From Imbricaverruca yamaguchii (lineage: Eukaryota; Arthropoda; Thecostraca; Neoverrucidae), in contig JAOTOL010001214.1 of NCBI GenBank assembly GCA_034440575.1, positions 124,001-188,000 of the forward strand: a stretch of 64,000 nucleotides of DNA, read 5' to 3'. A model generated the notes under the pieces. The model made no database searches and had not been told where the DNA came from. It worked only from the letters and a program-made list of their open reading frames with translations. Numbering within the stretch: the stretch's first letter is position 1; each line of letters begins with the position of its first letter. Made by a program: the position numbers and the translations under genes. Shown here one piece after another: positions 1 to 12,385 of this stretch.

Positions 1-1879
1 GATTAACAGAGGCTCTTGCCACCTACGTGGCTTTAAATATGTAACGCTGTGCCAAGTATTCGGAAGGCATGGCATACGTTAGAGTGTGGTGTTAGGCTGA
101 AACATACGTTAGCCTGAAACGCAGAGTGTGGTCGTGTGGTCGGCAAACACGGGACCACGGGGTAGGGAGTGTACTCCGGGGGAGGGAGTGTGCTCCAACA
201 TACTGAAAGGAATGCCTGTTCGTTCAAAGGGACGTACTTACCTTGGAAAGAAGCGTTTTTGGATAAAGTTAATCCGCTGAGCGGGACGGGGGTGCACGCC
301 AGCCTTTCTAAATGGACATCTTTTCCCGCCTGAGGTACACCACTTTTCCATGGGGGACACATTTCTCCAGTCTCTCCTCCGCCTTTATCAACCCCTGACT
401 ACCCAATAAGCGCTGGTCTTTAACATCAACATAGAAACTGAAAGTGCTTCACTTCCTTGCTCATTCAAGTGAACTCACTCTTCCCTCCCTACACCTATTA
501 CTCCTCCCCTCCACATTTCCCCCAGTTCACCCTTCCCTCCCTACACATATTACTCCTCCCCTCCACAATTCCCCCAGTTCACTCTTCCCTCCCTACACCT
601 AATGCCCCTCCTTTCCACATTCGTAAATACCTAGTTCGATGGCCAGCACGTATGCACCAATAGACGAGGAACTAGGCACTGCCTTGCCGCAAAAGAAGCA
701 TAGTGAAATCGCAAAAGGAACTTCATCATATTTCACTGGAAGGGCGCGTTCCTGTCCGGGTACGTTGTTCGAGAGAAAAAGGAACCGTATCGTTCAGTGA
801 CCGACCCGTGGAGTTTCTCCTGAAAAAAATGATTCAAATTATCTCATGATTGAATAACGGATGAAAGTCGTAAGCAAATAGTGTCACTCGACCAAATCCT
901 TGAGAAGCTTTCCCCCGCGCTTGAGGAAGCTCGTGGCGCACGTCACGCGATCCGGTTGGACCGGCAACTCCGACCAACGGCCGGCAGCTACACCCGGCAC
1001 ACCGGACCAAGGTGAGCGACCACAAGCTCACGCCCCAAACTTGTACACAGACCACGTCGCCGAACTGCGCTGTAGACATCCTGGAGTCGGGCTAGTTAAG
1101 CGTCAACTCAGACACAGCACGCTCGTGTTCCGGGTCCTTGGAGCCAAGGTGGCTCTCCATCGGGAGGTGCTCTGTGCGTTGCTGTTCACACCAGTTAAAT
1201 CACCGCAGCTTCGCACGCCTTTTCAGCCCCGCTGATGTTCGAAAGTCGGATGTGAAGCTCCAGCCCAGGTGCGGTTTTGAGGTGGTGAAGTTTCGGTCCA
1301 GCCAAGGCTGTCGCCGGGAAAATACGACATAGTTCCTTGTGCAAGGAATGTACAGAGTCATATTCCCAATTGGCATAGTCACTTGAACATTTTTCGAGGG
1401 ACGACTCAAGCCCAGTAAAAGTACCTACCAAGGACCTCCTGAACATGCTATAATTGTTTTCTCAAAGGAATAAGTGTATTTTTACGCGGCTGTGAGAGGG
1501 GCGCCTTTGGACGATACCTTGTGGACGCCTTTGGATAATAACCACACATAACCCGTCCGCAGCCTGATAGTGATCTTGACTTGGCCAAGCGCTGGCAGCC
1601 CCAAAGCAGTCGGACCTCTCCTCCACCCCCACCCCCACTCCTCCGCTGACCTCCTCCCCCACACGCCGACAACAATGGAGCCGCCGCGGCCCGGCCGTGA
1701 CTGGTACCGCCGGAACGGAAGCGCCCGAGGCATCGTTCGTGCCTACCACGGCAGCCAGTCAGGAACGTCGATGGCAGCAGGCCAGTGACGTCACAACTCC
1801 GATGTGATGCATGGCTTACCAACCCCGTGCGCAGACGCCGCCTGCGGGTATGTCTTGTATTCTTTTCCGGCGCATTCAA
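1..1879. other. No gene recognised
   Basis: Apart from the 52-bp repeat at 476-625 I see no conserved protein segment, RNA or mobile element. Open frames of up to ~140 codons here are unsupported. Confidence 0.5.
476..625. repeat. 52-bp tandem repeat, ~2.6 copies
   Basis: Pyrimidine-rich unit containing CTTCCCTCCCTACACCTA and CCTCCACATTTCCCCCAG, repeated almost unchanged. Confidence 0.8.
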
Positions 1880-2020
1880 CCGCTAGGTCATATAGCGTCG
1901 CCAGCCTCTCACGCCGATTGGTCGCGGGCGGACTCGGCAAATGCCGTCGGTTGTGAAATTCGAACCCACAACTTTGCGATCAAGAGTCCGCGCTCTACCG
2001 ACCGAGCTACCGCGGCCACC
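1880..2020 (-). mobile_element. tRNA-derived SINE, tRNA-Lys-like head
   Basis: Read on the - strand it begins with a tRNA-like module: box A TAGCTCGGTCGGTAGAGC, CTCTTGA at the anticodon loop and box B GGTTCGAAT. The part resembles tRNA-Lys(CTT). The body CGCGACCAATCGGCGTGAGA...CTGGCGACGCTA is shared with the SINEs at 2190, 17655, 28893, 41755 and 56966, which have a different head. Confidence 0.7.
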
Positions 2021-2189
2021 CGCAGATATATCTGCACCACTCGAGAGTCGTGTGGTGTGTCGGAAATATGACATGCGCTCTTCATATTCATGCGTTCCTG
2101 GTCACCACGCTTGCCAACCCTGTGTGGGCACACCTAACTGCGCTCCTGGCTGTGTTGATTGCTCAGCCTTCTGCTATCATTTGGTTTTA

Positions 2190-2348
2190 GGGGACGAGTG
2201 GCCTACGGTTAAGTTTCCCGGCTCACAATCGGAAGACTGTGGGTTCGAGTCCCACCTGTCGCTACTTTCTGCCCGCGACCAATCGGCCCGAGATATTGGC
2301 GACGCTACATGACTCAACGGCCAGCGTGTCGTAAATCCAATAACCACC
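2190..2348 (+). mobile_element. tRNA-derived SINE, family 1
   Basis: The head starts GGGGACGAGTGG and has box B GGTTCGAGTCC. The body follows (CGCGACCAATCGGC, TGGCGACGCTACATGAC) and a tail ends in CCAATAACCACC. Confidence 0.75.
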
Positions 2349-2631
2349 ATATCATTCGGTCTCGACTTACTCTTATAACCACCATATCACTGGGTCTCGA
2401 CTTACTCTATCACCCAGCATGTAAGGTCCGGACGTGTGATTATTGAGATATGGCATCAAATGCCGTGCCATATTAAATGGCACACTGTTCACATCAGCAT
2501 GGCACCGTGAGCATTAGTGACGTCAGTACATGGCATCACAGCCGAGCTGCTCGTGGAAACACGACAGCCATGTAATTGGCGTGACCTTGCAACCTGGAAG
2601 TCGCTCTCGCTCTCGGGAGCGAAGAGTGCGG

Positions 2632-2700
2632 AGCTCTACCTACACCGGTAGCTGTGCTCTACCCACACCGGTAGCTGTGCTCTACCCACACCGGTAGCTA
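2632..2700. repeat. 23-bp tandem repeat, 3 copies
   Basis: Unit contains CTCTACCCACACCGGTAGCT. Confidence 0.85.
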
Positions 2701-3744
2701 CCCGCCGTACTGTCTGACTCGTGGGAACAGCGACTGTGCAGGACGGACGGACATTGCGGCGGAAGCGATATAGGTGGTAGATATCCTATCGGGACGCGCC
2801 TGACCTCCGTCAGCTCCATTGCAACTCATTCGCATGGTTCATTACCGTCCTCCCCTTGTGTGTCTGCGTTCCCGTGCAAGCGATCGGTTAGGGGGAATTG
2901 GGGTGGGGGTGGTCTCGTTGACCATGAAATTGATACAGCGAACCGGCTTCTCGACATTCCTGGCCGACTGAGAACCAACTGCGCCCCGTGCTGACGTGGG
3001 TCTATATTGACGTGAAAGCCCGCATCCAGGCTATCGCTCCAGTTCTCTTTGTTGCAGCGAGGGTGGGACTCGGTGTGAGTCACACGTAGCGCGGTAGTTA
3101 CCCCTAATGTCTCGCCACTGTCTTCCGTCTGGTCTTGCTGAGAACAACTGCACTTCTGAAGAAAGGCATGCAGCTGCACCGCACAAAAGCGAAGATTCGC
3201 ATGTGTGCAACGAACATCACTAATTTCAATGCGAGAACATCAAGTCGCTCAGAACATTCGCCGTCAAAGTCATGGAGCTCACCGAACATAAATCACGACT
3301 GCAGACACCCACGGCGTCTCATCTCGACAACTGTTGCCACGTCGAGAAGTCGCCCACATCTGATCTCTGATCTCGCCAATCGCACGCCAACGTGGCCAGG
3401 GTTCCAAGAGTGTGTGTACCAGATAGTTCGAGGAGTGTTCTGGCGAAGCTCACCTCCCGGGAACGTTCACCAAGAAACACGCTCGAGGTCGGACCATGCA
3501 GAGGTGATAACCACCATTTGCTCGTGACTTGCTGGCTGATGCCCATGGGATATGTGCACATTAGGAAGAACAACGGGCGGAGGGGTGAAGGGCAGACGGT
3601 GATTGTCATTTCATTTACATGAAATTTGCATGCTCGGCGCAGTGACTTGGTTGTGGTCATGGCTACGTGGCTGTGGCATGGCCATATTAGTGTATTAGTG
3701 GCGTGACAGCTTTGAGTCAGAGGCTCGCCGACCGGCGGCACGGT

Positions 3745-3920
3745 TGACCTGCCCGCCACAGACTGACCTTTCTGCCACAGACTGACCTGCCCGCCACAGA
3801 CTGACTTTTCTGCCACAGACTGACCGGTCCGCCACAGACTGACCTGCCCCCCCCCCCCACAGACCGACCTGCTCTCCACAGACCGACCTGTCCACCACAG
3901 ACTGGCCTGTCCGCCATAGC
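3745..3920. repeat. 19-bp minisatellite, ~9 copies
   Basis: Units alternate between GACCTGCCCGCCACAGACT and GACCTTTCTGCCACAGACT; a C-run interrupts the array near 3848. Confidence 0.85.
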
Positions 3921-4965
3921 GGTGGGCTGCACTGTCGCTCCCCCTCCCCCGCCTGCAGGCCATCCCCCGTCGCGCACTTGTCCGACGCGCACCCTGGCGA
4001 AACACTGCGCCGGTAATGAAACATTGGTACGCATCTGTAATGTGTGCACTGTGCCCGCCTCGCTCGGTGCACCCCAAGCAGCTTTCACGCCTCTAACACT
4101 GACATCCGGGAACCTTAGCCATGAGGCACTATAGATGCAGCCCATGGTGCCGGGCAATCCATATGACGAAGGTACATCAGCGCAAATCGCCTGCACTCCA
4201 CCGATCCGCCAAAGACAAAGGCGCCATCATGACGTCACGATCGTGACGCAAGCGCTGGTTGTCCCGGTGTTCGCCCACCACTCCGTTGGGAAGAGGGCGT
4301 AGATGGGCTGCGCGCCCCGCTTCGCCGCTATAGCTCGTCATTAGCACAGCAAAACGCCAGCAGCTGCCGCTCGCCCTAGCCGGCTGCATTCAGGGCCGAG
4401 CAAAAACAGCGGCTGAAAACACACTGGTGCGACCTTGGCTGGGCTTACCGGCGAACTTTATTCGGCCAGACATTTCCATGCATTAGCATGTCTGCAGTAC
4501 TTCAGTACTTCCATGCGTCAACAGCCGGTTTCGCATGGCAGGGCATGTCGCATGCTTGGGCCACGAGACACCAGACAGTGCCCGAATGAGCAAGAATAAT
4601 AGCGAGTATTGCAAGCGATGAGTCGCTTCCGACTGCTTCTCCGATCACATTTTCACGCCTTTCACATTCGCCTTCAGGTTTCTAACTACATGGACTTCTC
4701 CGTTATCCTCGTCCTAACCATTGCAAGTGACAATTATGATAGCTGCTTTGTTCCTGTCCCTGGTGTTCTGTGCCACAATTGAAGCATAGCTGCAAAGTTA
4801 GCGCGTGTGCACACGACAACGCTCCCGGGGGTGCTGAACAACAATCCATTGGACACAACTGTCAATATCTTGGCACTGCAGCTTTCATACAACCTCTCAT
4901 ATTCAATCACGGCTTCTCATAGTCGGGAGTTAGCGTACCACCGCACGGGTGGCCGTATTACCGCG

Positions 4966-5768
4966 TCAACCGCCACATCCACCGCCACATCCACCGCCAC
5001 ATCCACCGCCACATCCACCGCCACATCCACCGCGGCGTCCACCGCCACGTCCACCGCCACGTCCACAGCCACATCCACCGCCACATCCACCGCCGCGTCC
5101 ACCGCCACATCCACCGCCACATCCACCGTCTGTCCACCGCCACATCCATCGTCGGTCCAGAGCCACATCCACCGCCACGTCCACTGCCGCGTCCACCGCC
5201 ACATCCACCGCCACGTCCACTGCCGCGTCCACCGCCACATCCACCGCCACATCCACCGCCACATCCACCGCCACGTCCACCGCCACATCCACCGCCACAT
5301 CCACCGCCACGTCCACAGCCACATCCACCGCCACATCCACCGCCACATCCACCGCCACGTCCACTGCCGCGTCCACCGCCACATCCACCGCCACATCCAC
5401 CGCCACATCCACCGCCACATCCACCGCCACGTCCACCGCCACATCCACCGCGGCGTCCACCGCCACGTCCACCGCCGTGTCCACTGCCGCGTCCACCGCC
5501 ACGTCCACAGCCACGTCCACCGTCGCGTCCACCGCCGTGTCCACTGCCGCGTCCACCGCCACATCCACCGCCACGTCCACCGCCACATCCACCGCGGCGT
5601 CCACCGCCACGTCCACCGCCGTGTCCACCGCCACGTCCACCACCGTGTCCACCGTCGCGTCCACCACCGCGTTCACAGCCACGTCCACCGCCGTGTCCAC
5701 CGCCACGTCCACCACCGTGTCCACCGTCGCGTCCACCACCGCGTCCACAGCCACGTCCACCGTCGCGT
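4966..5768. repeat. 12-bp minisatellite (CCACCGCCACAT-type)
   Basis: Variants CCACCGCCACAT, CCACCGCCACGT, CCACTGCCGCGT and CCACCGCGGCGT alternate. Variants are patterned: CAT units dominate early, GTGT and CGCGT units late. Five open frames across it are artefacts of the repeat. Confidence 0.9.
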
Positions 5769-5901
5769 GTGTATCGCCGGCGACACCACATCCGCGCCTC
5801 GCCAAGCGAGCAAAAAACCGAGCAGAAGCCCACCATCTGGTGCGAGTGGCGACCGCCCCTGCCCACTCGTCCACACGGCGTCCGAGAGATCGGTCGGCGG
5901 C

Positions 5902-8735
5902 GGAGGTGTCACCTGTCGTGGTGTCAGGTCACGTGCAGAGGTGTCACCTGTCGTGGTGTCAGGTCACGTGTAGAGGTGTCACCTGTCGTGGTGTCAGGTC
6001 ACGTGTAGAGGTGTCACCTGTCGTGGTGTCAGGTCACGTGCAGAGGTGTCACCTGTCGTGGTGTCAGGTCACGTGCAGAGGTGTCACCTGTCGTGGTGTC
6101 AGGTCACGTACAGAGGTGTCACCTGTCGTGGTGTCAGGTCACATGCAGAGGTGTCACCTGCCGTGGTGTCAGGTCACGTGGAGATGTGTCACCTGTCGTG
6201 GTGGTCAGTGCAGAGGTGTCACCTGTCGTGGTGTCAGGTCACGTGTAGAGGTGTCACCTGTCGTGGTGTCAGGTCACGTGCAGAGGTGTCACCTGTCGTG
6301 GTGTCAGGTCACAGGTGTATGCAGAGGTGTCACCTGTCGTGGTGTCAGGTCACGTGCAGAGGTGTCACCTGTCGTGGTGTCAGGTCACGTGCAGAGGTGT
6401 CACCTGTCGTGGTGTCAGGTCACGTGCAGAGGTGTCACCTGTCGTGGTGTCAGGTCACGTGCAGAGGTGTCACCTGTCGTGGTGTCAGGTCACGTGCAGA
6501 GGTGTCACCTGTCGTGGTGTCAGGTCACGTGCAGAGGTGTCACCTGTCGTGGTGTCAGGTCACGTGCAGAGGTGTCACCTGTCGTGGTGTCAGGTCACGT
6601 GCAGAGGTGTCACCTGTCGTGGTGTCAGGTCACGTGAGAGTGCAGAGGTGTCACCTGTCGTGGTGTCAGGTCACGTGCAGAGGTGTCACCTGTCGTGGTG
6701 TCAGGTCACGTGCAGAGGTGTCACCTGTCGTGGTGTCAGGTCACGTGCAGAGGTGTCACCTGTCGTGGTGTCAGGTCACGTGCAGAGGTGTCACCTGCGT
6801 GGTGTCATGTCACGTGCAGAGGTTCCCTGTCGTGGTGTCAGGTCACGTGCAGAGGTGTCACCTGTCGTGGTGTCAGGTCACGTGCAGAGGTGTCACCTGT
6901 CGTGGTGTCAGGTCACGTACAGAGGTGTCACCTGTCGTGGTGTCAGGTCACGTGCAGAGGTGTCACCTGTCGTGGTGTCAGGTCACGTGCAGAGGTGTCA
7001 CCTGTCGTGGTGTCAGGTCACGTGCAGAGGTGTCACCTGTCGGTGGTGTCAGGTCACAGAGGTGTCACCTGTCGTGGTGTCAGGTCACGTGCAGAGGTGT
7101 CACCTGTCGTGGTGTCAGGTCACGTAGAGGTGTACACCTGTCGTGGTGTCAGGTCACGCAGAGGTGTCACCTGTCGTGGTGTCAGGTCACGTGCAGAGGT
7201 GTCACCTGTCGTGGTGTCAGGTCACGTGCAGAGGTGTCACCTGTCGTGGTGTCAGGTCACGTGCAGAGGTGTCACCTGTCGTGGTGTCAGGTCACGTGCA
7301 GAGGTGTCACCTGTCGTGGTGTCAGGTCACGTGCAGAGGTGTCACCTGTCGTGGTGTCAGGTCACGTGCAGAGGTGTCACCTGTCGTGGTGTCAGGTCAC
7401 GTGCAGAGGTGTCACCTGTCGTGGTGTCAGGTCACGTGCAGAGGTGTCACCTGTCGTGGTGTCAGGTCACGTGCAGAGGTGTCACCTGTCGTGGTGTCAG
7501 GTCACGTGCAGAGGTGTCACCTGTCGTGGTGTCAGGTCACGTGCAGAGGTGTCACCTGTCGTGGTGTCAGGTCACGCTAGAGGTGTCACCTGTAGAGGTG
7601 TCACCTGTCGTGGTATCAGGTCACATACAGAGGTGTCACCTGTCGTGGTGTCAGGTCACGTACAGAGGTGTCACCTGTCGTGGTGTAGCAGGTCAGTGCA
7701 GAGGTGTCACCTGTCGTGGTGTCAGGTCACGTGCAGAGGTGTCACCTGTCGTGGTGTCAGGTCACGTGCAGAGGTGTCACCTGTCGTGGTGTCAGGTCAC
7801 GTGCAGAGGTGTCACCTGTCGTGGTGTCAGGTCACGTGCAGAGGTGTCACCTGTCGTGGTGTCAGGTCACGTACAGGTGTCAGAGGTGTCACCTGTCGTG
7901 GTGTCAGGTCACGTGCAGAGGTGTCACCTGTCGTGGTGTCAGGTCACGTGCAGAGGTGTCACCTGTCGTGGTGTCAGGTCACGTGCAGAGGTGTCACCTG
8001 TCGTGGTGTCAGGTCACGTGCAGAGGTGTCACCTGTCGTGGTGTCAGGTCACGTACAGAGGTGTCACCTGTCGTGGTGTCAGGTCACGTGCAGAGGTGTC
8101 ACCTGTCGTGGTGTCAGGTCACATGCAGAGGTGTCACCTGTCGTGGTGTCAGGTCACGTGCAGAGGTGTCACCTGTCGTGGTGTCAGGTCACTGCAGAGG
8201 TGTCACCTGTTGTCAGTAAGGTGTCACCTGTCGTGGTGTCAGGTCACGTGCAGAGGTGTCACCTGTCGTGGTGTCATGTCGGTGTCAGGTCACGTGCAGA
8301 GGTGCCACCTGTCGTGGTGTCAGGTCACGTGCAGAGGTGTCACCTGTCGTGGTGTCAGGTCACGTGGAGATGTGTCACCTGTCGTGGTGTCAGGTCACGT
8401 GTAGAGGTGTCACCTGTCGTGGCGTCAGGTCACGTGCAGAGGTGTCACCTGTCGTGGTGTCATGTCACGTGCAGAGGTGTCACCTGTCGTGGTGTCAGGT
8501 CACATGCAGAGGTGTCACCTGTCGTGGCGTCAGGTCACGTGCAGAGGTGTCACCTGTCGTGGTGTCAGGTCACGTGTAGAGGTGTCACCTGTCGTGGTGT
8601 CAGGTCACGTGCAGAGGTGTCACCTGTCGTGGTGTCAGGTCACGTGCAGAGGTGTCACCTGTCGTGGTGTCAGGTCACGTGCAGAGGTGTCACCTGCCGT
8701 GGTGTCAGGTCACGTTTAGAGGTGTCACCTGTCGC
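5902..8735. repeat. 35-bp minisatellite, roughly 80 units
   Basis: The unit contains GAGGTGTCACCTGTCGTGG then TGTCAGGTCACGTGCA. Every intact unit carries a palindromic E-box CACGTG overlapping an AGGTCA word, plus a second E-box-like CACCTG. Scattered units are shortened or carry short insertions (for example near 6200, 6310, 6640, 7130, 7580, 7690, 7875, 8195, 8280). Because 35 is not a multiple of three and the unit lacks stops, all + frames are open for hundreds of codons; none is a gene. Confidence 0.95.
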
Positions 8736-9287
8736 TATCGCTCTATCGGGCGCCTCCATCGCTTGAGTAGCACGAGCTGTCCAGTGGAATACCACGAGCG
8801 GTAGATCCCTTCACAAGATCAGTGGCCTTCCCCAGCCGCGTCAAGGGTGCTGTGCGGGCGAGTCTGAATGTCCCAAACACAGCGAGCCACCCATCGAGTG
8901 AATCATGCCGCGGGCACGGCCCACCGAGCCGAGGGAGAGATGGCAGAGTGCCGGAGGCGACGGCAGAGTGAAGGGAGGTGGCGTGCGGACGTCGGAGCAG
9001 TCCGCGGCGCCGACCACGGCTTTCAGTTCCTGATGCCTCTGCAACCGGTTATTTTACGCCGACGCTCGCTACGGTGCCGCAGTTTCGAATTGCAGTGATG
9101 ACCCAGAAACGCAGCTAGCCAGACTATCGATGGCATATTGGCAGTTTCCCAAGCCAGTTAGCGGCAGTTTGCCAAGCCATCTTACCGACACGAGACCGTG
9201 AACCTGAACCCTGAAAACTGAACCCTGAAAACTGAGACCGTGAACGCCTCATCAATGTGCCTCGCCGCTTGACCTCACCGATGGCCC
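8736..9287. other. No gene recognised
   Basis: Unique sequence between the 35-bp array and the palindrome, with short AACCCTGAAAACTGA repeats at 9207-9240. Confidence 0.5.
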
Positions 9288-10765
9288 TAGGGCACAGCGT
9301 CCTTGAGAAATTTTGGATTCGAGATTCGGCCATGCGATTTTGAGATGTAATCGAGTGTGCTGATTTCAAATTCGAAAGCTGTTTTTGGATCAAAGCATTT
9401 TCTGGTCCGCAAATTTACACTTTTCTGCAGGTATGTTTCCTAACTTTATGCTAAATATGGGACTATGGACACAAAGGCATGTCTGAAAGTTGTGTGACTG
9501 TTATATTCGTGATGTTCACACCAAAATACCTATGATTACCACTTTTCAGCGCGCTAAAGCGTATATTGGATATATTTCTGACGGTTTCTCTGGTCCGTCC
9601 GACACATCTCTCACTAACGCCATCTATAGGTGCTTTTTTCATTAACTCGGAAAATTGACTCTCATTGAACTAGACATATATCAAAAGCCTGTCCAGTATA
9701 CATCTAAAATTTACACTAACGAACTGAAAACTGATGCCTAGGTTCCCTCAGGGGCGGATCCAGGGGGAGACAATAGTAGGTATGTTGAAAAAGGCAAAGG
9801 CAGGTTCGTATACAAAATACAAAAAGCGAACACGTTTCTTGAAAACTTCAAATAACATAAAACAAGCTTTGAAGTATCATAGTAATCGTTTGTAATGTAG
9901 GAAATAATTGCATAGCACACAGGACTACCGTTTAGTGATCGGCTGAGGGAAATAATAGATATCTGAAGGACAGAATGCATAAAGTACAGTTTTGTGTGGC
10001 CTTTTTACTATTCCACGTCATTGGCCTACTTCATAGCTTCCATTATATCCTTCTTAGAGAGGAACACTGGCAACTGTTTTCTGTGGTGGGCACTGGCGCG
10101 GACAGAGCCATCTCGGGCCTCCTGACCTTTCCAGCGGCTGTCGTGACGTGCTGGACCGCCCGCTCCGTCGACTGGGCATTCGCAGGGAACGGAGGGACAT
10201 CCAGCGGCATGGATATGATCCTCCTGAGTTCTGTTGTGGCGATTCCGCACGTAAACACAGGTTCCGTGATCTCTGTGTCGTCCCAGTCGATCAGTTGTAT
10301 AAGTGATGAGGCGGACATGTTGATCTTAGGGTTCCTTCTCGTCCTTGGCGACTTGTCCCCGTACTCTGCTCCTCCTCTCACACCGATGATCTTTTCGATG
10401 GCAAACTTCCTATCTTCAGGTTGTTCGCTGGCGAGAAGGGACAGCAGGAGGCTCTCAGGATGGGCGTACCAGGCGGAATACCGAACACAGCGGGTAACCG
10501 CCGCCTGAACCTCTTCTGGTTGCGTACTAAAGGTCCGGAGATGGGTTATTATGTGTTCGGGTGCGTCCACGACTTTGGGCTTCGTCTTAATCTCAAAGTA
10601 GCACTTGAAATATACGTTGACGCAGAACTCTGCCAGCCGTCTCAGGATTCTCTTGTTTGAGTCGGTGAGGCCGTGCTGCCTGGTCCACAAGTACACTATC
10701 CTCTCACCTGTTGTCAACCAGCGCGCGTGGTTCAACTTGCCAGGCTTCATTTCTTGCATACTTGC
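9288..10765. repeat. Left arm of a ~1.48-kb inverted repeat
   Basis: The reverse complement of this arm matches 10911-12385 almost base for base. Differences I can see are scattered substitutions and 1-2 bp indels, for example around 9664 and 9606. The arm contains the 3' part of the repeat-borne ORF, and at about 9749 a CAGGGGCGGATCCAGG sequence that resembles the tip of a DNA transposon. Confidence 0.9.
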
Positions 10766-10909
10766 GGACAGACTTCCAGCTTTCACCGCCCGACATAGTT
10801 CGTAAGAGACCTTCTGGTCTGTTGACATGCTGTCAAGTACATCTTCTGGGATCTCCACATATTCCTCGCCTTCAGCTAGCCGTTCAAACGCTGGATCATA
10901 CCTCATGCC
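10043..10909 (-). CDS. Repeat-borne ORF of an arthropod dispersed protein family, left copy
   Basis: This - strand frame begins in the palindrome centre with MRYDPAFERLAEGEEY and runs to TAA at 10043, about 288 residues. It carries GKLNHARWLTTGERI, WYAHPESLLLSLLASE, LIQLIDWDD and, near the end, ANAQSTERAVQHVT. This succession (a GKLxHxRWLTT block, a YFAHPE-like block, then a QxxERxVxxVT block) is familiar to me from high-copy uncharacterised proteins in arthropod genomes, so I read it as transposon-encoded of unknown function. The true 5' part is missing: upstream sequence is the inverted second copy. No catalytic motif is evident. An internally inverted right copy occupies 10917-11633. Confidence 0.5.
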   Translation of the reverse strand, partial: GMRYDPAFERLAEGEEYVEIPEDVLDSMSTDQKVSYELCRAVKAGSLSASMQEMKPGKLNHARWLTTGERIVYLWTRQHGLTDSNKRILRRLAEFCVNVYFKCYFEIKTKPKVVDAPEHIITHLRTFSTQPEEVQAAVTRCVRYSAWYAHPESLLLSLLASEQPEDRKFAIEKIIGVRGGAEYGDKSPRTRRNPKINMSASSLIQLIDWDDTEITEPVFTCGIATTELRRIISMPLDVPPFPANAQSTERAVQHVTTAAGKVRRPEMALSAPVPTTENSCQCSSLRRI

Positions 10910-10910
10910 T

Positions 10911-12385
10911 GCAAGTATGCAAGAAATGAAGCCTGGCAAGTTGAACCACGCGCGCTGGTTGACAACAGGTGAGAGGATAGTGTACTTGTGGACCAGGCAG
11001 CACGGCCTCACCGACTCAAACAAGAGAATCCTGAGACGGCTGGCAGAGTTCTGCGTCAACGTATATTTCAAGTGCTACTTTGAGATTAAGACGAAGCCCA
11101 AAATCGTGGACGCACCCGAACACATAATAACCCATCTCCGGACCCTTCGTACGCAACCAGAAGAGGTTCAGGCGGCGGTTACCCGCTGTGTTCGGTCTTC
11201 CGCCTGGTACGCCCATCCTGAGAGCCTCCTGCTGTCCCTTCTCGCCAGCGAACAACCTGAAGATAGGAAGTTTGCCATCGAAAAGATCATCGGTGTGAGA
11301 GGAGGAGCAGAGTACGGGGACAAGTCGCCAAGGACGAGAAGGAACCCTAAGATCAACATGTCCGCCTCATCACTTATACAACTGATCGACTGGGACGACA
11401 CAGAGATCACGGAACCTGTGTTTACGTGCGGAATCGCCACAACAGAACTCAGGAGGATCATATCCATGCCGCTGGATGTCCCTCCGTTCCCTGCGAATGC
11501 CCAGTCGATGGAGCGGGCGGTCCAGCACGTCACGACAGCCGCTGGAAAGGTCAGGAGGCCCGAGATGGCTCTGTCCGCGCCAGTGCCCACCACAGAAAAC
11601 AGTTGCCAGTGTTCCTCTCTAAGAAGGATATAATGGAAGCTATGAAGTAGGCCAATGACGTGGAGTAGTAAAAAGGCCACACAAAACTGTACTTTATGCA
11701 TTCTGTCCTTCAGATATCTATTATTTCCCTCAGCCGATCACTAAACGGCAGTCCTGTGTGCTATGCAATGATTTCCTACATTACAAACGATTACTATGAT
11801 ACTTCAAAGCTTGTTTTATGTTATTTGAAGTTTTCAAGAAACGTGTTCGCTTTTTGTATTTTGTATACGAACCTGCCTTTGCCTTTTTCAACATACCTAC
11901 TATTGTCTCCCCCTGGATCCGCCCCTGAGGGAACCTAGGCATCAGTTTTCAGTTCGTTACTGTAAATTTTAGATGTATACTGGACAGGCTTTTGATATAT
12001 GTCTAGTTCAATGAGTCAATTTTCCGAGTTAATGAAAAAAGCACCTATAGATGGCGTTAGTGAGAATGTGTCGGACGGACCAGAGAAACCGTCAGAAATA
12101 TATCCAATATACGCTTTAGCGCGCTGAAAAGTGGTAATCATAGGTATTTTTGTGTGAACATCACGAATATAACAGTCACACAACTTTCAGACATGCCTTT
12201 GTGTCCATAGTCCCATATTTAGCATAAAGTTAGGAAACATACCTGCAGAAAAGTGTAAATTTGCGGACCAGAAAATGCTTTGATCCAAAAACAGCTTTCG
12301 AATTTGAAATCAGCACACTCGATTACATCTCAAAATCGTATGGCCGAATCTCGAATCAAAAATTTATCAAGGACGCTGTGCCCTA
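10911..12385. repeat. Right arm of the ~1.48-kb inverted repeat
   Basis: Inverted partner of 9288-10765, separated from it by a unique 145-bp centre (10766-10910). It ends at the GGACGCTGTGCCCTA shared with the left outer boundary. The transposon-tip-like sequence recurs in inverted orientation at about 11911-11926. Confidence 0.9.
10917..11633 (+). pseudogene. Inverted right copy of the repeat-borne ORF
   Basis: This copy encodes the C-terminal ~238 residues of the same protein, from MQEMKPGKL to the same RRI stop. It differs from the left copy at a few residues (for example SSAWYAHPE against YSAWYAHPE and SMERAV against STERAV). It lacks the N-terminal segment encoded in the 145-bp centre, so it is a truncated duplicate that diverges head-to-head from the left copy. 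Confidence 0.5.

Larger units (their letters stand above)
2349..4965. other. No gene recognised
   Basis: Contains two ~38-bp copies around AACCACCATATCA (2340-2410), the 23-bp and 19-bp arrays, and otherwise unassigned sequence. Confidence 0.5.

Noticed and set aside
4807..5973. Several 220-560-codon frames rich in HRHIHRHVH, TATSTATS or GGGCGGG
   Set aside because: They are products of the 12-bp repeat on both strands.
5902..8735. CRISPR-like array
   Set aside because: Units are contiguous with no unique spacers, and the context is eukaryotic; it is a minisatellite.
6046..8766. A 906-codon open frame and companions in the other + frames
   Set aside because: It is the 35-bp minisatellite read through. 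The unit has no stops in any + frame, and the predicted protein is a pure 35-residue repeat with no domain.
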